The notes under the pieces were generated by a model. The model was not told the origin of the DNA. It did not search any database and worked only from the letters and a program-made list of their open reading frames with translations. Shown here piece after piece: positions 1-12,644 of a stretch of DNA of 64,000 nucleotides. Both the position numbers and the translations under genes were made by a program. The stretch comes from Rhizomys pruinosus (taxonomy: Eukaryota; Chordata; Mammalia; Rodentia; Spalacidae). Every line of letters begins with the position of its first letter. The first letter of the stretch is position 1. Location of the stretch: positions 1,373,510 through 1,437,509 of the forward strand of contig VZQC01006319.1 in the NCBI GenBank assembly GCA_009823505.1, written 5' to 3'.

Positions 1-127
1 TTAGCTGATTATGCTTAAACTGCAAACACTCAGCTATAGCTTTGGTGAAGGCACCCAGTGACTGGTGGTCATGACAAAGCTACTTGAGGACCTGCCTTAT
101 TCAGAACCAAATTTAATACTATGCTTG

Positions 128-500
128 CTAGTTACCTGTCTCTTTCTGCAATGAAATACCAGACAAATGCTGCCTAAGGAAGGGTTTATTTGGCTCACAG
201 ATCCAGGGGACAGAATCCATCATGGTGGGGAAGACTCAGGCAGGAGCAGGAGGTGACTGGCCACATTCCGTCCCATCCAAAAATAGTACACAGAGAAGTA
301 GCTGCTGGTGCTCGGCCCACTTTCTCCTCTTAGCTCACTCAGGGACTCCAGCCATGGGATAATGCCACCCACATTCAGGGTGGGTCTTCCCACTGCAGTT
401 ATCCTAATCTAGAAAATCCCTCAGAGATCTGCCCAGAGATTTGCTTCTATGGTGATTCTATATCCCATGAAATTGACCATTGAAACTGACCATCACAAAT
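128..500 (-). mobile_element. MaLR-like LTR remnant
   Basis: On the minus strand it carries an AATAAA next to a GAGCC end, and the segment reading (on plus) GGGTTTATTTGGCTCACAG through GTGGGTCTTCCCACTGCAG to GACCATCACAA. It resembles old rodent MaLR LTRs; exact family by memory only. Confidence 0.4.
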
Positions 501-1134
501 GCCATTGAATCTACATATAATAAGCCTTCCTAAATTACCATCCTTAGCAAGCAGGCAAATCTGCAAAGGGCCAATTATGGGTTATGGTCGTCTTTCTAGG
601 TACTCCAAAGTTCCTCAGCACATGGGATTGAGTGCCTCTGTTCCCTGACCTGCTAGCTAGCTGATGTGTTTAGAACAAAGGTCTATATAAATTTAAGATT
701 ACATTTTTGTAAATTTAAGATTCCACTATGAGATTATGGGAGTAGCTCAGTCAGTAAAGTCCTTTTTTGCAAGTATGAGAACTGACCTCAGTCTCTAGAA
801 CCCACATAACAAGGCCAGGTGCAGTAGTGTGCACTTATAATCCCAAGGCTGGAGAAGCTGAGTGAGGACCATCTCTAGCTAGCCAGCCTAACTTAATGGG
901 TGAGCTGCAGGCCAATAAGTAGTCAATAAGGAGGGGCATGGTGCTTCTGAGGTTGATACCTGAGATTGTTATCTGGCCTCTACACACATGTGCACACATA
1001 TGAATATAGACATGCATAATAACAATAATAATATCCTGTCATGACCTCTCAGCTCAAAAGTGCCACCCCATAGTTCATCCTGTTTATTTAACACACGGTC
1101 CACAAAAGGGGAACTTTCCTGGTTTGTAGCTCTT
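501..1134. other. Intergenic, old SINE debris
   Basis: No gene seen. 735-1030 includes weak B-element-like sequence (GGGAGTAGCTCAGTCAG). Confidence 0.5.
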
Positions 1135-1151
1135 AAGAAAATGTCTTCTGC

Positions 1152-1313
1152 TGGACGTGGTGGCGCACGCCTTTAATCCTAGCACTTGGGAGGCAGAGGC
1201 TGGCGGATCTTTGTGAGTTCAAGGCCAGCCTGGTCTACAGAGTGAGTTCCAGGACAGCTGGGGCTATAGGGAGACCCTGTCTCAAAAAGACCAAAAAAAA
1301 AAAAAAAAAAGAA
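1152..1313 (+). mobile_element. B1 SINE with 17-bp target duplication
   Basis: Full-length B1 with A-rich tail. It is flanked by perfect repeats AAGAAAATGTCTTCTGC at 1135-1151 and 1314-1330. Confidence 0.93.
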
Positions 1314-2259
1314 AAGAAAATGTCTTCTGCCTGTCTCTCAGCAAATACCATATATACATGGTCGAATATTTCTCCAATCAAAAATGGAAGTGGTCAGAGC
1401 TGGGTAGATGCTGGTGCAGTCCTACATGAAACAAATACACACTGTGCAGTACAAGGTCAAGGGCTGGCTGGGGCTGCTCTAATCAGTCATATAGGGACAG
1501 GCACTGGTTTACCAAGAACATACTGTTCAGGTTTTGTTTTCTTTTGTGTTTTGTTTGATTTTTTTTTGGCTCAGACTTGTGCTGTTAACCACTGAACCAT
1601 CTCTCTAGGCCAACTTTTCTTTTTTTTTTGCCTCATACTGAGCTAAGTTTAACATTTGCTAATTTCTTTAAAGTTACAGCACTTCACACATTATCTACTG
1701 TTAGTTTAATCCTAACTACTTCTTTTTAAATATATTTTTATTGTTATTAAACTTTTTCATACATCATACATGATATCTCAATCCAATTTAGACTCATTTC
1801 CCTTTCCATGCCCCCCACCCCAAGTTCATGCATTCTGCCATACATGTCTTGCATGTTTTCCTGACTCTTTCCAAAGTTTTTCCTAAAACAGAAGATTTTG
1901 TTTTTGTGAGAACTTCATGTTTCAGTTGTTTTTTTTTTGTCCCAGTTCTTTTGTTGTTGTTGTTGTTGTTGTCCCCCCAACTTGTATTGCTTCAATATAT
2001 ATTATAATATATTATTATATATATATATATCACCTATCCTAAAATTATGTCATCTGAAAATAAACTGCATGTTATTTCCAAACCATATTTCAGGATTCAC
2101 ATTTTTCTATTTTTATTTTATATTACTCTACATACATATCCTCCACCCATATACCAAAATTCCAAAGTCTGAAAATAAATGGTAGGTTAATTCTAGAACC
2201 TGTTAAGGGATTCACAATATAAGAGCACAGTCGCTTTCATATAAAGAGGAATATAACAT

Positions 2260-2705
2260 TAACATTGCTCAGTTTTCCTACAGCTAGGTACTTGGTTAGC
2301 ATCCACAGATGAGGGATACCATTTGTTGTTTGTTTTTCTGGGACTGTGTTACTTCACTTAACATAATATCTTCTAGTTCCATCCATTTACCTGCAAAGTT
2401 CATGATGTCATCTTTCTTTACTGCTGCATAGAACTCCATTATGTAGATGTACCACATTTTCTCTATCCACTCATCAGTTGAGGGGCACCTGGGTTGGTTC
2501 GTTCTTCGCTATTGTGAAGAGAGCTGCAATAAACATGGCTGTGCATGTTTCTCTACGGTAGGATGAGTCTTGGGGGTATAACCAGGAGTGGTATGGCTGG
2601 ATCAGGTGGTAGGCTCATTTTGAGTCTTTTAAGGGTTTTCCAGACTGCTTTCCATAGTGGTTATATGAATTTACATTCCCACCAGCAGTGGGTGGAGGGG
2701 TACAA
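2260..2705 (-). mobile_element. L1 fragment (end of ORF2/3' region), reversed
   Basis: The plus strand reads the complement of the end of ORF2, e.g. the CATAGAACTCCATTATGTAG and GCTGCAATAAACATGGCTGT blocks typical of mammalian L1s. Diverged and 5'-truncated. The AT-rich 1720-2259 may be its 3' end. Confidence 0.65.
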
Positions 2706-2734
2706 GCCGCCGGTGAGCAGGGATCCTCCATGGT

Positions 2735-2890
2735 CTCTGCTTTAGCTCCTGCCTTGAGCTCCTGTTCTGATTCCCCTTCATGATGGACTGTGACCTGTAA
2801 ACTGAAACAAACCCCTTTTCTCCCTCAAGTTGCTTTTGGTGGTGGTGCTTACCACAGAGAGAGAAATTGGAACAGATCCAGCAGCCAGGC
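2735..2890 (+). mobile_element. Rodent LTR (MaLR/ORR1-like) remnant
   Basis: The segments TGATGGACTGTGACCTG and CTCAAGTTGCTTTTGGTGG resemble the 3' half of rodent MaLR LTRs. Short and diverged. Confidence 0.35.
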
Positions 2891-3124
2891 GTCACCGAAC
2901 AGATCCTCCTGCCTCTGCTTCCCATGTGCTGCGACTACTGTGTGATGCTGGGAGGTGGACCTGCCACGTGTAGGTTACACAGCACTCATCATCTAAGCCA
3001 TGTCCCCTGTCATTTTTATATAATTTTTTAGTGTAACTTTTAAAACATACATCAAATGTTTTATTTCTTCAGCCTCTGTCAAGAAAACCACAATAAAGTA
3101 AAACCCAAATTCTACCTCAAATTC

Positions 3125-3860
3125 TTTTTTATTATATTGTAATTTATTATGGGGTGGGGGGCACACTTGTCATGATGTGTGTATGAAGATCAGAGGACAA
3201 CGCTCTCCTTCCACCACGTGGGACCCAAGGATCAAACTCAGGTGGCCAGCATGGCAGCAGCTGCCCCTGCACAGCACTGAGCCCTCTTGTCAGTCCCCTG
3301 CCCCAAATCCCGTGCCTGGAATCCTCTCAGTATTCACTCTCTTCCACATATGTCTAGAACACAGTGGACTGTCATATGCACTGAACAAGGCCCACTCAGC
3401 AGGTCACTCTGATTTCAAGCAGCCGTGCTTTGCTGTCTCAGGTCTGGCCCTCAGACTATGGAAACAAGGGTGGTACATCACCAAGTCGTGCATTCCTCTT
3501 GTTGTTGACTCATCCCTCGATCCCCTGCACAACCCAGTGACAAGAGAACAGAGACAGACACTGGACAGAAGGGATCTTGCAACCCTTCACCTCCACAGCC
3601 TAGCTATGTCACAGGAATAAGAGTCCCCATTTTACCTGGCGATTTTAGTAATCCCTTGTGTGTGTATGTGTGCATGTGTCTGTTGCTGTGTATGCACATG
3701 AGTGCACGTGTGCAGGCCAGATGACAGCCTAGCTTATTGTTTCTTGGGTGTCATCCACTTTGTCTTTTGACACAGGGGCTGTCACCGGCCCAGAGCCCAC
3801 TAAGTGGGGTAGCCTGGTGGCGAGCGAGCCTCGGGGCTTCTCCTGGCTCTGCCTTCCCAG
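3125..3860 (-). mobile_element. Two old B2/B4-like SINE remnants
   Basis: 3125-3300 and 3655-3860 read as reversed, diverged tRNA-type SINEs (GAGGACAACGCTCTC.., CCAGTGTTGGAGTG). Nothing coding is supported in between. Confidence 0.4.
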
Positions 3861-4140
3861 TGTTGGAGTGTCAATGGGAACAAGACAAGCCCAGCATTTT
3901 TTTTAAAGCATAGGTTCTAGGGATTGAACTCAGGCCCTCACGTGTGTGAGGGAGAACAAGCCCTCTACCCATGAGCTGTGTCCTCAGCCCAGGAAGGAGA
4001 GTCTTCAGGCTAAGCCAGCCTGCCTTACTGATGTCCTCCACCATATGCTGATGGTCTCTGATTAAATTAGCTCTCCTGTCAATGGTAAAAGCTTTTCCCA
4101 TGAAAACAATCTCACACTTAGGGCTATAAAATTTGGCTAG

Positions 4141-4363
4141 AGGGGCTGGAGAGATGGCCTAGCAGTTAAGAGCTCCGACTACTCTTGCAGAGGACCTGGG
4201 TTCGATCCCCAGCACCCACATGGTGGCTGAGGACCGTCTTTAACTCCAGTTCCAGGGGAATCTGACACCCTTTTCTGACCTCCACGGCATTTCACGACGT
4301 GGGTGCACAAACCTACATGCAGGCAGTATATTCATACACATACAAAATAAATAAAATTAAAAA
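4141..4363 (+). mobile_element. B2 SINE with target duplication
   Basis: GGGGCTGGAGAGATGGC head with tRNA-like A and B boxes, and an AATAAAATT tail. Flanks AAATTTGGCTAG and AAATTTTGGCTAG form the target duplication. Confidence 0.88.
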
Positions 4364-4379
4364 AAATTTTGGCTAGAAA

Positions 4380-5660
4380 GCCTTACCTTCCAGGATAATA
4401 AAATGTCACTAGCTTATGTGCCCTGATGGAGTTGTTTTTGCAAATTTTTATTTCTTATCCAAGTGATCCTTGTTACAGCAGAATGGAGGAACAAGAGGAG
4501 GTCCTGGGGTTTCAGGGCAGCACTGGGAGGGGATGCATAGAGCTCTGCTTTTTTTTTTTTTTTCCTTTTTTTTCTTTTTCCTTGTTTGAATGGCTTGAAG
4601 TCACTCAGATGCTGACCTGCTGTTTGGTGGCTGTGACCCACACTGCAGCGTGTCCTTCATGCCACCCAGGGGGAGAATGTGGCAGTCTGTGAGCCAAGAC
4701 TCATCCTCTTTGTGAGAAGCATAAATGAGTTTACAAAAGAGGACAGTGCCTGCTCTGGCTGTGGAATTGGCAGCTTTCTCCATTTGACTAGAGGCAAATG
4801 GTTCTCTGTCTTCCCTGGAGGCAAACAGATCTGTCTAGAAACAGACTTCTGCCTTGTCGGGACTCCTTTTCCAAGGGCCTACGTGCACGGGGCCTTAGAA
4901 TCGGGGACATTGCCACTGGAGCTGCTCTGGGACAGGTTCAGACGGCTCCTTTTCATGTGGCCTCTTCTTCCTGGATATATATATATTTTTTTTACTTGAC
5001 CTTGCTGGAGTTTTATCTTGATGACCTGTCAGATCTAACATATCAGTGGCCAGTGGGTGAATGTGGAGTAAGAACAGTTAGAGCCATGCTCTACTTTCTG
5101 AAAAGAGTTCAGCTGTGTAAAGCCTCTAGGGGTCAAAATGTCACTTCTTTCATATCCAGGGCCAAGCCCATTCAATAACCAGTGCTGGGAGCCATCCTGG
5201 GATTCGTCAGTGTCTTACCTTTCTCCACAGTGGCTCAGAACTCCATATCTGTTCTCTCATTTCAACACAGGATCTTGCAAAGGAGGGAAGAAGGGACTCT
5301 TATTCCTGCGACACACCTAGAACAAGGTGAAGAGTCGCAATGTCCCTTCTGTCCAATTCCTGACCCTGTCCTCTTGTTGCTGGGTTACGGAGGAGACCAA
5401 GGACTCAACAACAACAACACGTGACTTGGTGAAATATCACTCCTGTTGCCATAGTCTGAAGGCCAGACAGCTACTTGAAATCAAGAATTCAGAAATGACT
5501 TGGTTAGGAACTTAAGTAAATGGACAACAACAACAAAAAGTCACTTAGACAAAGTTCAAGACATTCGCAGAAAGTTCAGGACAGTCACAGAAAGTTTAGG
5601 ACAGTGGTCTGAACTCTGCAGTCACTGATGCAAACGAGTTTGAATAAAGTCTCTTTAAGC
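4380..5660. other. Intergenic, apparently unique sequence
   Basis: No gene or clear repeat apart from a pyrimidine run at 4550-4580 and an AT run at 4976-4995. Confidence 0.5.
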
Positions 5661-5663
5661 TGT

Positions 5664-5822
5664 TTGGTTGGTTTGTTTGTTTGTTTGTTTGTTTGTTTGT
5701 GATACAAACTTGTCCTTTGACTTCGAAAGTCCTCTCCTTCCACCATGTGAGTCTCAGGGATCAAATTTGGCTCAGCGGGCTCAGCAGCAAACACCTATAT
5801 ACCTGCTGAGCCATCTCACAGA
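5664..5822 (-). mobile_element. Old tRNA-type SINE with (GTTT)n at its 3' end
   Basis: Reversed SINE ending GCTGAGCCATCTCACAG. Its A-rich tail has become a (GTTT)n microsatellite at 5666-5700. Confidence 0.55.
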
Positions 5823-6170
5823 CTGTTAACTATAGTCTTATTAAATCAGCAGAGTGTAAGAGTCCTACAGTGGAGGAGCCTCCTTGGCAGAGGCCTTGGT
5901 AGATTCCACACAGGGCCAGAAATATCTGAGGCCTCTGAGCGTCCTGCATTCTGGTCTCTGCTTATGGCCAGTTGAACACCTCAGGCAGGAAAGACCATGG
6001 AGAAGTCCTGGTCTCCACTCGAGTTGTGCTGATCATTCCTGTGACTCAGTGGCCACAGACACTCTGACCCCATTGCTTGAGGTCACCTGGGCCACAAAGT
6101 AAAAAGGAAAGGTTTTGCCAGAAAAGTTTCCTAAAATGGCAGGAATGCCCACCCCTACCCTCCAGCTCTG

Positions 6171-8162
6171 CCCCCTGAGTTTCTTTTTTCTTTTTTCTTT
6201 TTTTTTTTTTTAATAAAAAGAAGAGTTTATTTGAGCTTATGATTGATGGTTCCAGGGAATTAAAGTCCATTGTGGCGGGAGGCATGGTGGCCAGGGCTGG
6301 AGCAGAAAGCTGAGGTTCACATCTCACAATGAGTACAGGAAGTCAAGAGAGAGACTGGCAACTGCAAGGCTTGTTGAACTCCCTAAGCCCACCCCCAGTG
6401 ACATACTTCCTCCAGCATGGCCACACCTTCTAAGACCTCCAAAAACAGTGCCACCAACTGGGGACATTCCACTTCCTGACCCCCATAGGCTCATGACCAT
6501 ATGAAATGCAAAATGCATTTAGTCCCACCTTAAAAGTCCCCATATTCTTTACCAGTCTCAATTCTATTCAAAAGTCTACAGTCCAAAGTCTCTTCTGAGA
6601 CACAGGGCAATCTCTTAACTGTAAGCTCCTGTAAAATCATAAGACAAATTGCATATTCCCAGGATACAGTGGAACTGAATACACATTCCCATTCCAAAAG
6701 GGAGGAATAGAGGCATAGTGAGGAAATACTCAACCAAAACAAGACCAAAAACCAGCAGGGCAAACACCAAGTCCAGTAGCTCCATGTGAGACTTCTGGGA
6801 CTTTACTTCCAAAGGACTTAGATGGCTCAGCTCTTCCAGCTTTGGGTGCAATATACATCTCTTGTTAGGCTGGTACCACTCCCTGTATGCAGCTCTCCTT
6901 GGCAAATATTTCACAGCTCTGGCATCTTGAATATCTTCTTGGGGTCTCCACGGCCAACCAGGCTTCACATTCACAGCTTCACGCAATGACCTATCAGCGC
7001 CTTCTTTTTTTATTTTTTTTTTTTATTTTTTTTTTTTGGTCTTTTCGAGACAGGGTCTCCCTGTAGCCAGGGCCTTCTTTATTCAGGTACACCCCTGCTG
7101 CACTCTGCCTGGCCTTGGCAGCTCTCTGAAACCTCAGAGGAAAAACTGATGACCCCTTCACTTTTGCATCCTTCATGTCTGAATGAAACTGCCGAGTTTG
7201 GCTGCAAGTTTGGGATGGACCCTGGCCTATTTTAACCACATTTGTAACTTTTCTCTGCCCTGGACTTGTTGGAGCAGAAAACCCTTTCAGTATTTTCCCT
7301 TCAAAAGTTGGAGGATTAGCTGGGTGTGGTCTTGCCCTGAAGGTACTCTTTCTGTTGTTTACTTGTAAATCTCGAGGCCTCTCCTTAATCACTTTAATCT
7401 CACTTTTCCCATTGTTTACTTGTAAATATCTAGGTCTCCTTAATCACTTTAATCTCCTTATCAAAGGGAGCCTCTCCTTCACATGCCTTGGCCCCACATT
7501 TAATCTTCCTAGTGCACTTTTCAGATCCAAACTGTACAATCTGCATTTCTTTCTGCTCCATCTGCTCTTTTTCACTGTAGATCTTCACAATATTCACCAT
7601 TAATAGCTACACCGCCATTTCTACATTAGGCTGTCTTGAAATATCCTCTGCCAAAGACATTAGTCTGTTGCTTTTCAACTTAGCATAAGGCAAGCATTTG
7701 GGCTGTGGGTAAACTGTGGCCACACTCTTTGCCAAAATATCCCAGTTGCTGCCTAAGTCTTTATTTTCCTCTGGAACTACAATTTTTGCAGCAATGCTTT
7801 CTTCCAGGCTTCTACTAGAATGGCCTGTTAAGCTCTGCTTACAGTAGTCAACAGCTTTTCTAGTCCAAAGTTCCAAAGTCTTCCGCATTTCTCCAAATAC
7901 CTACATGGTCAGGTTCTTCACAGTCAACAGCCCACTCTCGGTACCCACTTCTGGTACCAAATATTGTATTAGTCACTTTTCTGTTGCTGTGATAAACCAC
8001 CATGAACAAGGGAACTTATAAAAGGAAGAGTTTATTTGAGCTTATGATTGACAGTTCCAGGGAATTAGAGTCCATTGTAGTGGGAGGCATGGTGGCTGGG
8101 GCTGAAGCAGAAAGCCAAGGTTCACATGTCCAATGAGCACAGGAAGTCCCCCTGAGTTTCTT
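6171..8162 (-). mobile_element. MaLR RNA retrocopy (R-U5-int-U3-R-polyA) with 15-bp target duplication
   Basis: Perfect 15-bp direct repeats CCCCCTGAGTTTCTT at 6171-6185 and 8148-8162 flank a MaLR-type body. On the minus strand the body begins inside the LTR at ACTTCCTGTGCTCATT, crosses U5, about 1.5 kb of internal sequence and U3. It ends in the second LTR about 15 nt after AATAAA, with an A-rich tail (plus strand 6186-6211). An LTR element integrated by its own integrase would have two full LTRs, no poly(A) tail and a 5-bp duplication. The structure fits reverse transcription of a MaLR transcript by L1 machinery. Family name (MT-like MaLR) is from memory. Confidence 0.72.
7008..7066 (-). 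mobile_element. 5'-truncated B1 tail inside the MaLR retrocopy
   Basis: Only the last part of a B1 (plus strand GGTCTTTTCGAGACAGGGTC) with its poly(T). It is flanked by GCGCCTTCTTT and GGGCCTTCTTT. It breaks the reading frame that is open in the related element at 18133-20585. Confidence 0.75.
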
Positions 8163-8751
8163 ACACTAAGCTTTCTATGCCTTCTAACCGATCTTCCCAG
8201 TGTCCTAGCTGTCAGACTTTTAAAAGCATCCTTTTGTGTGTGAATTTGATACCCAATAAGCCCTCTAAACATGAGCTCACCTAAAACCAACACCAACATT
8301 TCCTAGTAAAAAAATGAAAACAAAAAAGTATAGCTGACAGTGAAGTTTCATTTAGCTTCAAAGTAGAATGAAGTCACGCCATCTACACAGGCATGTGTGA
8401 AACAGCAGACCATCGTGGTCAGAGAAATAAGCCAAACTCAGAAGGAAAAACATATGCTTCCTCCCCTACATTCACTCTAGACTTAAATATATACACACAT
8501 ATATTAACACGACATTCAACACACATGACATGAAAGGAGAAAGGGGGTGTGACAGAAAGAGCGAGAACAGAAAGAATAAGGGGGAGAAGAGAGAAGCTCC
8601 ACATTTCCTCTCATGTGCAGATTCTAGATTTAACAATACACACACATGTGTGGCACAGACACAGAAAGGGGGCTGTTCTAATGGAGGAAGGGGGGCACAG
8701 TGATGTAGACGTGTGAAAATGTCATAAAGAAACTCATTATTTTGTATTCAA

Positions 8752-8905
8752 TTTTTTTTGTATCTTTTTGAGACAGGGTCTCCCTGTAGCCCCAGCTGGC
8801 CTGGAACTCACTCTGTAGACCAAGCTGGCCTTGAACTCACAGAGATCTACCTACCTCTGCCTCCCAAGTGCTGAGATTAAAGGGGTGAGCCACCACACCT
8901 GGCTT
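8752..8905 (-). mobile_element. B1 SINE, reversed
   Basis: Plus strand runs from GAGACAGGGTCTCCCTGTAG to GAGCCACCACACCTGGC. Confidence 0.9.
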
Positions 8906-9002
8906 TGCATGCAAATTTAAAAATTAATTTTTTCAGCAAAAGCATAGCTAAGAATTTATCCAAAAAATGAGATATAAAATTACAGTAATATATTTATTTT
9001 TT

Positions 9003-9253
9003 GCAGTAGTATATTTCTTTTTTTTTCTTTTTTTTAATGTGTATGAATGTACTGTCTGCATGCAGGTCTGTGCACCCGTGTCGTGCAATGCCGCGGAGGT
9101 CAGAAGACGGTGTCGGATTCCCTGGAACTGGAGTTCTCCTGGAACTGGAGTTTCAGATGGTTCTCAGCCGCCATGTGGGTGCTGGGGATTGAACCCGGGT
9201 CCTCTGCAAGAGCAGTCAGTGCTCTTAAGCGCTAGGCCATCTCTCCAGCCCCT
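9003..9253 (-). mobile_element. B2 SINE, reversed
   Basis: Plus strand from TGTGTATGAATGTACTGTCT to CCATCTCTCCAGCCCC. The TGCAGTAGTATATTTCT flanks (from 9001 and 9252) look like a target duplication. Confidence 0.9.
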
Positions 9254-9898
9254 GCAGTAGTATATTTCTATATACACACATATACATTGATATAAATGTA
9301 CAATAGACATGTGAGCTGGAGGTATATACACACAACTTAAAATTGTGACTCCATGTAAATGCTTATTACATAGATGAATCAAGTACTCATTTGCTATGAT
9401 TCCCTCTCATGAAACTGGAAAATTACACTTTCATACAATTGGATTTCACAGCCCAGTCACAGTCATGAGCACCCTTGCAGAAATGTCCAAGGAATTGGTT
9501 CACTTCCCTGTAAAATCTCTCCCCAGGCCATTATTCAAAGCACGGCTTACTGGCTCGCTTGTCCCTTGGAGGTTATCCCTTGCCAGTCTTCCACCTTGGT
9601 ATTAACTGCCAACTTGGTATAGGACAAGGGAGTTCTTGGATATTCCTACCATCCTCTCGGTGAAGTTCTGCATCTTTTCCAATGCTTGGTTCCACTATTT
9701 ATACATACTAAGCCAAGGTTTAGCCTTGGACCAGCACTGCAAGTCACAACTAACAAATGCATGGCTCAGCAGGTGTGACATCAATCTCAGCTTGAGGAGA
9801 GATCTAGAGCCACCTGGGAGACTAGCCTCTTGGCATGCCTATGAGAGATTATCTTTTTTTTGGGGGGAGGGGTATCTTTTTTAAAAATAAATCTTCAG

Positions 9899-10112
9899 GG
9901 GCTGGAGGGATGGCTCTGCAGTTAAGTGCTCTTGCAGAAGACCCAGGTTCTATTCCTAGCACCCACATGGCAGCTAACAACCATCTATAATTCCAGTTCC
10001 CAGGGATCGATCCCACACCTTCCTCTGACCTCCTCAGGCATTATATGATACAGGTGCACTTCCACAGATGCAGGCAATACACTCATACACATAAAATAAA
10101 AATAATAAGTAA
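9899..10112 (+). mobile_element. B2 SINE
   Basis: GGGGCTGGAGGGATGGCTCT head, GGTTCTATTCC B box, AATAAAAATAATAAG tail. Confidence 0.88.
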
Positions 10113-10346
10113 AAAATTAAAAATAGTTTTGTCAATTCTTAGACTTTCGTTATGTATCTGGATCTTCTTCATCCCCATCAACTCCTAGATCCACTCTATT
10201 CCATACCCACCATTCTGTCTGCTTTTTTTTTTTCTTTAATTTAATAACCCATCGACTGACTCCATTTTGCATTGTCCACACACTTGTGGCTATGGGGTCA
10301 TTTCCACAGCTCCAGGCCAGCTGGGGCCACAGGGAGACCTTGTCTC

Positions 10347-10439
10347 AAAAAAAAAGAAAGAAAGAAAGAAAGAAAGGAAGGAAGGGAGGGAGGGAGGGAA
10401 GAGAAGAGAAGAGAAAAAAGAAAAGAGAAAAGAGAAAAG
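10347..10439 (+). repeat. Purine microsatellite abutting the N
   Basis: (GAAA)n, (GGAA)n, (GGGA)n then GAGAA/AAAAGAG units, up to the ambiguous base. Confidence 0.95.
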
Positions 10440-10440
10440 N
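10440..10440. other. Single ambiguous base (N) at a block junction
   Basis: The only N in the window, placed exactly between the two copies of the 3.9-kb block. Reads as a closed assembly gap. Confidence 0.97.
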
Positions 10441-10918
10441 AAATGCATTTAGTCCCACCTTAAAAGTCCCCTATATTCTTTACCAGTCTCAATTCTATTC
10501 AAAAGTCTACAGTCCAAAGTCTCTTCTGAGACAGGCAATCTCTTAACTGTAACTCTGTAAAATCAAAGACAAATTGGCATTCTCCAGGATACAGTGGAAC
10601 TGAATAACATTCCATTCCAAAAAGGAGGAATAAAAGACATAGTGAGGAAATACTCAACCAAAACAAGACCAAAAACAGCAGGGCAAACACCAAGTCCAGT
10701 GCTCCATGTGAGACTTCTGGGACTTTACTCCAAAGGACTTAGATGGCTCAGCTCTTCCAGCTTTGGTGTGCAAATACATCTCTGTTAGGCTGGTACCACT
10801 CCTGTATGCAGCTCTCCTTGGCAATATATTCACAGGTCTGGCATCTTGATGTCTTCTTGGGGTCTCCACGGCCAACCAGGCTTCACATTCACAGCTTACG
10901 CAATGACCTATCAGGCCT

Positions 10919-10952
<34 letters not shown>

Positions 10953-12053
10953 GTCTTTTCGAGACAGGTTCTCCCTGTAGCCAGGGCCTTCTTTATTCAG
11001 GTACACCCCTGCTGCCACTCTGCCTGGCCTTGGCAGCTCTCTGAAACCTCAGAGGAAAAACTGATGACCCCTTCACTTTTGTCATCCTTCATGTCTGAAT
11101 GACAACTGCCAGAGTTTGGCTGCAAGTTTGGGATGGACCCTGGCCTATTTTACCACATTTGTAACTTTCTCTGCCCTGGACTTGTGGAGCAGAAACCCTT
11201 TCAGTATTTTCCTCTTCAAAAGTTGAGGATTAGCTGGTGTGGTCTTGCCCTGAAGGTACTCTTTCTGTTGTTTATTTGTAAATCTCCAGGCCTCTCCTTA
11301 ATACTTTAATCTCACTTTTCCCATTGTTTTACTTGTAAATATCTAGGTAGTCTCCTTAATCACTTTAATCTCCTTATCAAAGGGAGCCTCTCTCCTTCAC
11401 ATTGCCTTGGCCCCACCTTTAATCTTCCTAGTACATTTTCAGATCCAAACTGTACATCTTTGCATTTCTTTCTGCTCCATCTGCTCTTTTTCACTGTAGA
11501 TCTCACAATATTCACCATTAATAGCTACCGCCATTTCTACATTAGGCTGTCTTGAAATATTCCTCTGCCAAAGACTTAGTCTTGCTTTTCAACATAGCAT
11601 TAAGGCAAGCATTTGTGCTGTGGGTAAACTGTGGCCACACTCTTTGCCAAAATATCCCAGTTGCTGCCTAAGTCTTTTTTTCCTCTGGAACTACAATTTT
11701 TGCCGCAATGCTTTCTCCAGGCTTCTACTAGAATGGCCTGTTAAGCTCTGCTTACAGTAGTCAAAAAGCTTTTCTAGTCCAAAGTTCCAAAGCTTCCGCA
11801 TTTCTCCAAATACCTACATGGTCAGGTTCTTCACAGTCAACACCCACTCTCGGTACCCCTTCTGGTACCAAATATTGTATTAGTCACTTTCTGTTGCTGT
11901 GATAAACCACCATGACAAGGAACTTATAAAAGGAAAGAGTTTTTGCGCTTATGATTGACAGTTCCAGGGAAATAGAGTCCATTGTAGTGGAGGCATGGTG
12001 GCTGGGCTGAAGCAGAAAGCCAAGGTTACATGTCCAATGAGCACAGGAAGTCC
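10441..12053 (-). mobile_element. Second copy of most of the MaLR retrocopy
   Basis: Same element as at 6171-8162, lacking the low-coordinate end because the block starts inside it. The single CCCCCTGAGTTTCTT copy remaining is at the right end (near 12052). Confidence 0.85.
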
Positions 12054-12644
12054 CCCTGAGTTTCTTACACTAAGCTTTCTATGCCTTCTAACCGATCTTC
12101 CCAGTGTCCTAGCTGTCAGACTTTTAAAAGCATCCTTTTGTGTGTGAATTTGATACCCAATAAGCCCTCTAAACATGAGCTCACCTAAAACCAACACCAA
12201 CATTTCCTAGTAAAAAAATGAAAACAAAAAAGTAAGCTGACAGTGAAGTTTCATTTAGCTTCCAAGTAGAATGAAGTCACGCCATCTACACAGGCATGTG
12301 GAAACAGAGCCATCGTGGTCAGAGAAATAAGCCAAACTCAGAAGGAAAAACATATGCTTCCTCCCCTACATTCACTCTAGACTTAAATTATACACACATA
12401 TATTAACACGACATTCAACACACATGACATGAAAGGAGAAAGGGGGTGTGACAGAAAGAGCGAGAACAGAAAGAATAAGGGGGAGAAGAGAGAAGCTCCA
12501 CATTTCCTCTCATGTGCAGATTCTAGATTTAACAATACACACACATGTGTGGCACAGACACAGAAAGGGGGCTGTTCTAATGGAGGAAGGGGGGCACAGT
12601 GATGTGACGTGTGAAAATGTCATAAGAAACTCATTATTTTGTAT

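Larger units (their letters stand above)
6511..10439 (+). repeat. Left copy of a 3.9-kb near-identical tandem block
   Basis: Aligns end to end with 10441-14222 in the same orientation. The coordinate offset falls from 3930 at the start to about 3869 at the end. It contains most of the MaLR retrocopy, a B1, two B2s and unique sequence. This copy looks polished and ends in a purine microsatellite at the N. Confidence 0.95.

Noticed and set aside
3177..3620. 147-codon open frame
   Set aside because: Starts inside an old SINE and shows no protein family features.
4141..4363. tRNA gene
   Set aside because: The A/B-box-like sequence belongs to a B2 SINE and does not fold as a tRNA with acceptor stem; the same holds for the other B2 copies.
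9396..9605. Conserved 69-residue protein present twice (9396-9605 and 13269-13478)
   Set aside because: Identity simply reflects the duplicated assembly block; no family features or splice context.
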